40,032 nt of DNA from a virus, in the IMG/VR virus record IMGVR_UViG_3300045975_000176, positions 1-40,032 of that record; one strand, 5' to 3'. Position numbers and translations under genes: made by a program. Positions 34,530 through 40,032 of this stretch are shown here, in pieces. Each line of letters begins with the position of its first letter. Position 1 is the stretch's first letter. The notes below the pieces were generated by a model, which saw only the letters and a program-made list of their open reading frames with translations, did no database searches and had not been told where the DNA came from.

Positions 34530-35368
34530 TTCAGCAGTCCCAGCAGGGCGTCGAGCGCGGCCACCTGTTTGCGCACGTGCTGCGACTCGTCGACCATCTT
34601 CACGGCCGCTTCGCGGATCAACTGCAGACCGGCGACGGTGTCATCGATCAGGCGAATGATGTCGGTGTCGGGTTCGGGCAGCTCGGTCGTCGGCTCGACC
34701 GAGCGGAGAATCGGGGTGGCCTTCGCTGGCATGTCTGTCGTCTCCTGCGCGTCGCCGCGCTCGATGTCGAGAGCTTTCGTCAGGGTCCGTCGCACCGCCC
34801 CCGGCGAGAGCGGTGAGAAGGTGCAGAGCAGGTGTCGGTGTTTCGCCTGTTCGCGCACGTTGTGCGACAGGGCGTGTGAGAGCTGGTTCGTGAGCAGGAT
34901 CGCGCCGACCTCTGCCGGCACAACGCGCGACTGGTCCGAGACCGCCCGCTCCGTGCTCGGCCAGAAGAGCAGCAGCGGATGCCGCCGCAGCTTGTCGTCA
35001 AAGGTGCCGGGCGCAGAGCCCACGATCAGGACGCGGTGCTGCTGGCGCATCACGTCGGCCACTGCGCACGCAAACTCGTCGCTCTCGCCGTCCTCTGGGT
35101 GCCGATACTTGCCCTCATCGGCGAGGTAGGCCGCGTTCGAGTGATAGCCAGCCGGACGGCGGGTCAACTTCTCCGGCCGGCGGACGCCGGACACTAACGC
35201 CTCGCTCATCTGGGTGCCACGCCGTGGTTGATTCGCGACGGCCGCCAGCGCGCTCGTGTCGCGCGCTTCAAGAAACCGGCTCGGCGCGACAACCATAGGC
35301 GCATCGGCCGGCGGCTTCGTCATGTCGATCGTGGGCTCGTCGAACAGGCTGGGCGTGTGCTGCTTCAT
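34526..35368 (-). CDS. DUF2325-like protein of unknown role (280 aa)
   Basis: Start ATG 35368 overlaps the preceding stop (ATGA). After a disordered N-terminus, residues about 90-190 read VLIVGSAPGTFDDKLRRHPL and then AEVGAILLTNQLSHALSHNV REQAKHR, a Rossmann-like layout of the DUF2325 kind (glycine loop, a later aspartate/asparagine and a conserved serine-histidine, then a basic helix). The C-terminal part is a helical bundle (IIRLIDDTVAGLQLIREAAV, then HVRKQVAALDALLGLL). DUF2325 proteins are linked to DNA or phage biology; the exact role is unknown. Sequence split by a space is one motif. Confidence 0.65.
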   Translation of the reverse strand: MKQHTPSLFDEPTIDMTKPPADAPMVVAPSRFLEARDTSALAAVANQPRRGTQMSEALVSGVRRPEKLTRRPAGYHSNAAYLADEGKYRHPEDGESDEFACAVADVMRQQHRVLIVGSAPGTFDDKLRRHPLLLFWPSTERAVSDQSRVVPAEVGAILLTNQLSHALSHNVREQAKHRHLLCTFSPLSPGAVRRTLTKALDIERGDAQETTDMPAKATPILRSVEPTTELPEPDTDIIRLIDDTVAGLQLIREAAVKMVDESQHVRKQVAALDALLGLLK

Positions 35369-35658
35369 GCCGCCGCCTTCCGTCGCCGCATCCGCTCCAT
35401 GGCCAGGGTGTAGCCGTTGTGATGGCCGAGCCGGTACGCATCGCCGAGCGTCTTGCAGCTCTTGAGCGTCACGCGCAGACGTTCGATGAAGCGCTGCCGA
35501 TTCGTGGCCCATCCTTTCGCGAACGCGCGGCGTGCGCCGTCAGGGTGCATCGCGTGCCAGTGCGTCTTCGCGCACGACCGGCTGCAATACGTCTTGCGAC
35601 GCATGATCTGCTTCGCTGAGAGCGGCGCGGTGCACCAGCGGCAAGCCGTGCGCGTCAT
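35365..35658 (-). CDS. Small zinc-finger protein (97 aa)
   Basis: CRWCTAPLSAKQIMRRKTYC then SRSCAKTHWH is a CxxC...CxxxC finger of the HNH-like treble-clef type without the catalytic HNH residues. The C-terminal half is basic and helical (FIERLRVTLKSCKTLGDAYR). ATGA overlaps on both sides. DNA binding is likely; function unknown. Confidence 0.75.
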   Translation of the reverse strand: MTRTACRWCTAPLSAKQIMRRKTYCSRSCAKTHWHAMHPDGARRAFAKGWATNRQRFIERLRVTLKSCKTLGDAYRLGHHNGYTLAMERMRRRKAAA

Positions 35659-36020
35659 CCGTCCTCTCCCTGTTCGCGGTCGCGATCATTCGCCGCACGC
35701 TGCCCGTAATCGAGCGGCACGGCCGTCGTCGCTTTGGTGAGGATGTCGGTGAGTGATTGCTTCGCCAGCTCCGACACGTTCGATGTGAACGCCTTGGCCG
35801 GTGTCGGCTTGGGCACGATGGTGAGGCGCTTCGTAATCGACAGCGCGGGGAGGTTGGCCGGCGGCTCTTCGCCGAGGGCCTCGTTCGCGCACAGCGCGCA
35901 GTAGACGTGCTTGCCGTTCGACACCCACCGGAACGGTTCCCCGGCGCCGATCGTCGTCGTGCAGACGCTGCGCTGGCACTTCAGGGGCCCGCGCGCGATG
36001 TCCCACTTGTGGGGGCTCAT
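35655..36020 (-). CDS. Small zinc-ribbon protein (121 aa)
   Basis: ATGA overlap with the DUF1376 gene. Contains LKCQRSVCTTTIGAGEPFRW and then HVYCALCANEAL, a CxxxxC...CxxC zinc site with strand between, and a long disordered rest (ANLPALSITKRLTIVPKPTP). These two-strand ribbons with PFRW occur in phage replication regions. Function unknown. Confidence 0.72.
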   Translation of the reverse strand: MSPHKWDIARGPLKCQRSVCTTTIGAGEPFRWVSNGKHVYCALCANEALGEEPPANLPALSITKRLTIVPKPTPAKAFTSNVSELAKQSLTDILTKATTAVPLDYGQRAANDRDREQGEDG

Positions 36021-36622
36021 GAGGCAAACGCCTTTCGTTGGGCTTCACGCCTCGACATGCCTTTCGCAATCAGCTCATTCATGCGGGCGGTGCGTTCCTG
36101 CTGACCCCATGGGTCAGGGTTTTGATGACGGCGCCGTCGGGAAACCCCCTTCTCTGAAGGGGGTATGGGGGTAGTACCTGATCCGCAGATCGCAGACGAA
36201 GACGAAGAGCTTTTTTTGGGTTCTGGTTTGGGTTTCGCCAAAGGAAACCCAGAAATAACGCCTGGGTTTTTCCGAGGCCGTCCACCGAGCGCCCCGTTCT
36301 TCCTTTGTTTTCTACGAAATAGCGTCTGCTTCCGTCGCTCAATTTCCATGCGACGGTTTCTGTACTCTCCGTTGGAGTTTTCAAACTTGTGCTTAATGCG
36401 TGACCAGACGGACACCGCGAGTGCACCATCTGGGATCATCATTAGACGAGCTATAAGCTCATCGTCATCGCCAGGGAGAAAGCCGCGATCCCACTGCTGA
36501 AACAGCATGGTCCAGTAGGCGCCGCGCTCTTCCAGTGTCATCGTCAGCATGCCCGTCAATGCGTCCTTGGCGTAGAGTTGGAACGCCGGCGGCTTCCCTT
36601 TTTTCTTCCGCTTCTTCGCCAA
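36017..36622 (-). CDS. DUF1376-type replication-linked protein (201 aa)
   Basis: TTG start with AAGGA about eleven bases away. Residues 13-80 (FQLYAKDALTGMLTMTLEER, GAYWTMLFQQWDRGFLPGDD, VWSRIKHKFE) match the DUF1376 domain found at the N-terminus of phage replication initiators and primosomal-like proteins. The rest is a disordered linker (RPRKNPGVISGFPLAKPKPE, then KKSSSSSS) and a basic helix that ends MSRREAQRKAFAS. No DnaC-like helicase-loading domain follows, so it is a short version. The linker DNA is clearly AT-richer than the rest of the window and holds a perfect hairpin. Confidence 0.8.
   Translation of the reverse strand: MAKKRKKKGKPPAFQLYAKDALTGMLTMTLEERGAYWTMLFQQWDRGFLPGDDDELIARLMMIPDGALAVSVWSRIKHKFENSNGEYRNRRMEIERRKQTLFRRKQRKNGALGGRPRKNPGVISGFPLAKPKPEPKKSSSSSSAICGSGTTPIPPSEKGVSRRRRHQNPDPWGQQERTARMNELIAKGMSRREAQRKAFAS
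36145..36163. repeat. Perfect 8-bp hairpin inside the DUF1376 gene
   Basis: CCCCCTTC-TCT-GAAGGGGG, within the coding sequence of the linker. No T tract follows. It is the strongest palindrome of this gene. Confidence 0.6.
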
Positions 36623-36892
36623 CGTGTGTGTCGTCCTTATGAGTTAGGTGCGACTGCCGTGAGCACGCGCCGTCGCCGCGCGTCTTACTGTCTAGTTGGC
36701 CGCCACTACCTCGAACCGGGCTCACGTCGCTGATCACGAACTCGCTTCATCGACCCCCCACTGACCAGCGTGCAGGGGCTTCCGCCGATTACTGGCCGCC
36801 GCGCGAATCTCAATCGAGCCGGTTTCTCTCCCACCGGCAAAGTCACGCCTCGCTCGCCCGGCGTTCAGCAGCGCGCGTGGTGTCTTCTAGTA
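36623..36892. other. Gene-poor gap
   Basis: No convincing gene. One 47-codon minus-strand frame starting with GTG near 36856 is Arg/Ser-rich and has no spaced ribosome site; rejected. No tRNA fold was found. It may hold a promoter for the genes to its left, but no box is clear. Confidence 0.4.
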
Positions 36893-37045
36893 CTAGGTGC
36901 CGGCGCCGACCTCGGCGGCCTGCTCCTGCGTGGCGCCATCACCCTGATCGGATGTGGCCGGCGTGGCGTCGGTGGTCGCGGGCGGTGCCGTGGTGTTCTG
37001 CGGCTCGCTCGTCTCAGTGATCGTGTTGCTCTGTTCGTCGTTCAT
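36893..37045 (-). CDS. Tiny acidic disordered protein (50 aa)
   Basis: ATG 37045 has GGAGGA nine bases upstream, one of the better sites in the window. The sequence is Thr/Ala/Gln/Glu-rich (NDEQSNTITETSEPQNTTAP then PATTDATPATSDQGDGATQE), without structure. It overlaps the 3' end of the HNH gene by 32 bases. Could be a small disordered regulator; unproven. Confidence 0.5.
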   Translation of the reverse strand: MNDEQSNTITETSEPQNTTAPPATTDATPATSDQGDGATQEQAAEVGAGT

Positions 37046-37487
37046 ACGGGGGCGTCCTCCGTGCTACGTCTCCGCGTTCATCGCGAAGCCGATGTTCATG
37101 TGACTGGTTGGCGTTCCCGAACCGGCGCTCCGTGTGCGAGGCGAGCGCGGTCCACTTGAACGCGAGCGGTTTATTGGCGTCGGTGCCGATGATGGCGATG
37201 CGCTTGTTCTTGAGCAGCCCATTGCAATCGCGGCACACGTGCGTCACGTTGGCCGACGTGTGCTTCACAGCGCGTTTCGCCGTCGAGCGCGGCTGCATAT
37301 GGTCGTGCGTGCAGCCGCCGCCGAGTTCGCAGCGCCGGCCGCAACAGCGACAGGTGCGCGTGCCGTCCCGCAGATCGACGACGGCGTAGGTCGCGCGCAT
37401 CTCGCGGTCCTCGTCACGCTTCCGCTGCCGCTTAGTGAAGTGCAGCCGGACCGGTTTCGGACAGGCCACACTGCCTTTGCCGGGCAT
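37014..37487 (-). CDS. HNH endonuclease, free-standing (157 aa)
   Basis: CRCC at 46-49 then CTHDHMQPRS (59-68), an N at 80 and VCRDCNGLLKN (84-94) form a CxxC...H-N...CxxC HNH fold with zinc support. KPLAFKWTALASHTERRFGN follows. The C-terminal 30 residues are low in complexity. Start abuts the upstream stop. Roles include homing, packaging (HNH nucleases next to terminases) or early DNA processing; in this early region homing or replication-linked cutting is likelier. Confidence 0.78.
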   Translation of the reverse strand: MPGKGSVACPKPVRLHFTKRQRKRDEDREMRATYAVVDLRDGTRTCRCCGRRCELGGGCTHDHMQPRSTAKRAVKHTSANVTHVCRDCNGLLKNKRIAIIGTDANKPLAFKWTALASHTERRFGNANQSHEHRLRDERGDVARRTPPYERRTEQHDH

Positions 37488-37754
37488 CTACCTGGCGCCT
37501 CCCGATTCGATCGCCGCCCACTGACTGGCGGGGATCGCCTCGACGATGCAGGTCTCACACTCGTCGGCGATGATCGGGCGCACGCGGATCGTGTTGCCGC
37601 GGTTGCGCTCCCAGAGGTCGAAGTGGCCGAGGTCGCGCAGCTCGTCGTAGTGCTTGCGACAGGTCGTCTGGTCGAACACGGTCCGCCCGTGCTTCACGTA
37701 GGCGACGTAGATAAACGGGGTGTCCGGGGTGATCCGGGATTCGTCGACGGCCAT
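37488..37754 (-). CDS. Hypothetical protein with a Cys pair (88 aa)
   Basis: Sequence PFIYVAYVKHGRTVFDQTTC, then ADECETCIVEAIPASQWAAI has one C...CxxC set with strand-helix alternation. No family recognised. Start abuts the TAA of the coiled-coil gene and its stop abuts the HNH start, so it is part of one co-translated series. Confidence 0.7.
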   Translation of the reverse strand: MAVDESRITPDTPFIYVAYVKHGRTVFDQTTCRKHYDELRDLGHFDLWERNRGNTIRVRPIIADECETCIVEAIPASQWAAIESGGAR

Positions 37755-38687
37755 TTACGTCCTCCGGCCTTTGGCGCCAACGCTGCCCTCGTCGAAGAAC
37801 TGCACGCCGGGGATCTTGATGGTGTCTTTGTCGGCCTTCGCCCGCGCACGCAGATACACGTCGTGCGGCAGTAGCGCCTCGTGGCTCACCTTCCCCTCCG
37901 CGACGGCCTTAATGAGCGCCATCTTGTCGGTGACACGGAACGTCCACTTTTCCGCCCCCCGATTCTTCGTGGGGCCGGCCTCGGCGAGCGCGGACGACTG
38001 GTGATGGATGACCGGTGCCGGCGCGGTCGCGGCGTCGAGGGCGAGCTGCTGCGCCTGCGCCTGTGTCTCCTGGGCCTGCGCTTCGAGTTCGAGCGCGGCG
38101 TCGCGCGTGTCCGCGCGCATCGCCTCCGCCTCGAGTCGCGCGGCCTCCGCGGCGGCGGCCTCGGCTTCCTTCTTCAGCCGCTCGCGTTCGCGCTCCTGCG
38201 CCTCGCGTTCGAGCCGCGCCTGTTCCTCGGCGGCTTTCCGTTCCTCGGCCGTCTTGAACGCGTACCAGCGCTTCCCAAGGATCTCCAGCGCGGCCTTGAT
38301 CGGATCGAGATATGACTTCCGCTTTTTTGTCAGCCCATCCCAGGCGGCGTGGGCGCGTTTGATGTCGTCCTCGAAGAACCCTTCGATGGCTTTGGCTTGC
38401 GCCTTCAGCGACGCGATGACCTCGTCCGCTTGCGCGAATGATTTGGCGTCCACGACCTGCAGCGCTTGCGCGGCAGCGACGATCCGGTCCGCCCGGTGCG
38501 CGAGTTCCTCTTCGCGCGTCTGCACGTGCGGCGTGAGTGCTGATGGCATGTCCACCACGACCCCACTGACCACGGGTGGCGGCGGGTCGGGCGGTTCCGG
38601 CGGGTCGAGCACCGCCGTCGGGGCCGGCGGCTCGGGCGGATCCCAGGTGTTTGGATCCCAGGTTGGTTCAGGCGGCTCGAAGTTCAT
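37755..38687 (-). CDS. Coiled-coil protein of the recombination/replication module (310 aa)
   Basis: Strong site GGAGGT before ATG 38687. After a Pro-rich N-terminus, residues about 55-230 form a continuous coiled coil (LEREAQERERERLKKEAEA and similar). The last 60 residues are folded (KWTFRVTDKMALIKAVAEGK, then IKIPGVQFFDE). This design (coiled coil plus IPGVxFFDE end) is common next to phage exonuclease or annealase genes. It overlaps the exonuclease by 20 bases. Role probably structural or as a recombination partner; inferred from position. Confidence 0.78.
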   Translation of the reverse strand: MNFEPPEPTWDPNTWDPPEPPAPTAVLDPPEPPDPPPPVVSGVVVDMPSALTPHVQTREEELAHRADRIVAAAQALQVVDAKSFAQADEVIASLKAQAKAIEGFFEDDIKRAHAAWDGLTKKRKSYLDPIKAALEILGKRWYAFKTAEERKAAEEQARLEREAQERERERLKKEAEAAAAEAARLEAEAMRADTRDAALELEAQAQETQAQAQQLALDAATAPAPVIHHQSSALAEAGPTKNRGAEKWTFRVTDKMALIKAVAEGKVSHEALLPHDVYLRARAKADKDTIKIPGVQFFDEGSVGAKGRRT

Positions 38688-39357
38688 GGGACCTCCAGGT
38701 GTGGCCCATCGCGGCGTGTGACCACGTCACATCCAGGGCGGCACGGAAGATGCGGAAATCGCGCGGGTTGGTGAACTCGTGCACCGTGTAGGGAATGCGG
38801 CGCTCTGGGTGGAGCACGACAGACCACCGGCCGAGCACTTCGCTGTTGCCGGTCTCGTCGCGATAGAGATCGAGATAGCCGGCGAGCTGCAGTTCCACGC
38901 CGGTCTGGTCGCCCGTCTTGAGGTCGAGTACGACCTTGCCGCGGCGCCGGCCGAGATCGACGAGGGCGATACGATCGAGCGTGCCGGCGTACTTCAAGCG
39001 GCTGTGCACGCGCCGCTTCTCCATCTCTAGGATCTCGACCTTGCGCGCCAGCTTGAACGCGCGCCAGGCGAGCACGTAGGGCCAGATCGCCGTGCTGACG
39101 GTCGCGTCGTCCAGCGTGCCCTCGTCGTCGTAGTGCGTGGCCAGGTGGACGGCGGTGCCGCGCTGTCGGGCGTACTCAAGGTGATCGGGCCGGACGTATT
39201 CGGTGATGTGCTGCCAGAGCCCGGTCTTGGGGTCTTGCCTCCAGCTCCGATACCGGTTGAACTCCAGGTTCTGCGTGACCGACGGGATCACTTCGCCGTT
39301 GAAGCGATATTCGTGATTCAGCTCACCGAAGAACAGGCCGGGGGCGGTGGCGATCAT
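38668..39357 (-). CDS. PD-(D/E)XK exonuclease-like protein (229 aa)
   Basis: Start ATG 39357 overlaps the tiny upstream gene (ATGA); the longer reading has no site. The order of motifs fits a RecB/Cas4-like nuclease: RGTAVH with H71, ILEMEKRRVHS (E-rich helix), GTLDRI with D128, VVLDLKTGDQ with D145 and K147, then QLAGYLDLY at 157-165. Catalytic set D128/D145/K147 (E for the first is possible) needs two metals. Phage members of this type process DNA ends for annealing. No RecT-like gene is seen in the window. Confidence 0.82.
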   Translation of the reverse strand: MIATAPGLFFGELNHEYRFNGEVIPSVTQNLEFNRYRSWRQDPKTGLWQHITEYVRPDHLEYARQRGTAVHLATHYDDEGTLDDATVSTAIWPYVLAWRAFKLARKVEILEMEKRRVHSRLKYAGTLDRIALVDLGRRRGKVVLDLKTGDQTGVELQLAGYLDLYRDETGNSEVLGRWSVVLHPERRIPYTVHEFTNPRDFRIFRAALDVTWSHAAMGHTWRSHELRAA

Positions 39358-39449
39358 GACGCTTGTCCCCGCTTGCCGACATGGCAGATGGACCACGCGA
39401 AGGCCGCGAACGCGAGCCAGATCAGGACGGCCACGATGAGGACCCTCAC
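39354..39449 (-). CDS. Tiny membrane peptide (31 aa)
   Basis: Too short for ORF lists. GTG 39449 overlaps the upstream stop (GTGA), and its TGA overlaps the exonuclease ATG. VLIVAVLIWLAFAAFAWS is one membrane helix; HVGKRGQAS is a basic end. Membrane micro-proteins of this type exist in phages, sometimes as toxins or regulators; no function is assigned. Confidence 0.65.
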   Translation of the reverse strand: MRVLIVAVLIWLAFAAFAWSICHVGKRGQAS

Positions 39450-39760
39450 CAGCCACCTCCCTGCGCTTCGTGCAAGCCCTCGCGGCGGCCGTCGGCGAAC
39501 GCATCGCGCGCGTCGCGCTGCGCGCCCCGTTGCTCCTCGAACAGCTCTTTGCGGTGCCTCGCGGCCGTGACGGCGCGGTGTCTCAGCACGTAGGCGACAC
39601 CGTCGAGCGCGTCGCAGAACTGCGCGAGTGTGAAGGCGCGCTCCCCGTAGGCGAAGGACGTCGCCGTCACGAGCGCGCCGAGTGACGCCATCCACTGGCA
39701 GCGCGCGCAGAGGGTGTCACCGGCCAGGATGTAGCCGCCGCAGTGCGTGCAGCGCGTCAC
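39446..39760 (-). CDS. Zinc-ribbon protein (104 aa)
   Basis: GTG start overlaps the upstream stop (GTGA). RCTHCGGYILAGDTLCARC is a CxxC...CxxC ribbon at the N-terminus, followed by helices (LAQFCDALDGVAYVLRHRAV, ARHRKELFEEQRGAQRDARD). Similar small proteins abound in this phage. Function unknown. Confidence 0.72.
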   Translation of the reverse strand: MTRCTHCGGYILAGDTLCARCQWMASLGALVTATSFAYGERAFTLAQFCDALDGVAYVLRHRAVTAARHRKELFEEQRGAQRDARDAFADGRREGLHEAQGGGW

Positions 39761-40032
39761 AGCCGCACCAGTTCGGAGTATTCGGCCATGCCGGATCCGT
39801 CCTTCGGCTTGGCGAGGATCTCGACCGGGACCTTCTTGTCGCGGAACTCTTTCGCCTGGATGACGCGGGCGTCCACGTCATCCCAGGCGTAGTAGACGTT
39901 GTCCAAATCGTCGACGACGAGCGCGAAGTAGCGACGGCGCAGCGCATGCGCGGCAACGTACTCCTCGCTCTTGCCGCGCGTGCCATTCGACTCCATCTTC
40001 TCGACGGTCTTGATGTAGCGCGCGTTGACCGC
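39757..40032 (-). CDS. C-terminal part of a gene entering from the right edge (at least 91 aa)
   Basis: The frame is open to the last base, before the first ATG (39996), reading AVNARYIKTVEKMESNGTRG, so the true start lies outside. Visible part: helix, then RRRYFALVVDDLDNVYYAWD, a beta strand pair, then VPVEILAKPKDGSGMAEYSE. No catalytic motif. It is the first visible gene of the leftward run, directly coupled to the zinc-ribbon gene by GTGA. I do not recognise the family. Confidence 0.7.
   Translation of the reverse strand, partial: AVNARYIKTVEKMESNGTRGKSEEYVAAHALRRRYFALVVDDLDNVYYAWDDVDARVIQAKEFRDKKVPVEILAKPKDGSGMAEYSELVRL

Noticed and set aside
36712-36856. 47-codon minus-strand frame starting with GTG
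   Set aside because: No correctly spaced ribosome site, arginine-rich, no coupling to neighbours.
1-40032. CRISPR arrays, IS elements, integrase, tape-measure gene
   Set aside because: Looked for and not seen: no regular repeat-spacer units, no transposase, no integrase motifs and no very long helical tail protein.

Overview
The window is part of the genome of a tailed, short-tailed (podovirus-like) dsDNA phage or prophage with GC-rich DNA. The evidence is a nearly unbroken leftward (minus-strand) run of about 60 mostly small, tightly packed genes, many overlapping by ATGA or GTGA, which includes a terminase pair, portal, scaffold, HK97-like capsid, tail adaptor, tail nozzle and tail-spike genes. 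No tape-measure protein and no tail-sheath or tube genes are seen. No integrase, ribosomal or host metabolic gene is present. The host cannot be named from this window; codon choice and Shine-Dalgarno sites fit a GC-rich bacterium.

Layout, in the direction of transcription (right to left). 40032-32394: early/replication-type module with a PD-(D/E)XK exonuclease, a coiled-coil partner protein, an HNH nuclease, a DUF1376-type replication-linked protein and many small zinc-ribbon proteins. 32397-31829: a rightward XRE/HTH regulator and a divergent leftward gene, separated by three evenly spaced operator-like dyads. 31823-28044: a leftward unit dominated by a DNA cytosine-C5 methyltransferase that carries an intein and a nested HNH gene, closed by a clear intrinsic terminator. 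27965-21312: phage metallopeptidase, terminase small subunit, a run of small unknown genes, and terminase large subunit with its own intein and nested HNH gene. 21148-16188: small genes including a likely Acb2-family anti-CBASS sponge and a lipoprotein, then the portal. 15658-11079: scaffold, major capsid, and head accessory or decoration proteins. 10980-1: exposed virion or secreted proteins, tail nozzle and adaptor, tail fibres, a polyglycine adhesin-like protein and an Ala/Gly-rich protein that runs off the left edge.

The most unusual points are these. (1) Two essential-type genes (terminase large subunit and DNA methyltransferase) each hold an intein, and each also holds a complete HNH endonuclease gene nested in the -1 frame while the host gene's own frame stays open all the way through; in both, the HNH stop codon falls exactly where recognisable host coding resumes. 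(2) The roughly 530-base stretch between portal and scaffold has no gene but is packed with perfect inverted repeats, including a perfect three-way junction. (3) Five proteins of the tail region start with apparent Sec signal peptides, and several of them carry many cysteines. (4) A probable anti-CBASS protein lies among the late genes. Two places (around 24.8 kb and 26.5 kb) look like frame changes or fused genes.

All functional calls are from reading the translated sequence; no database search was run.
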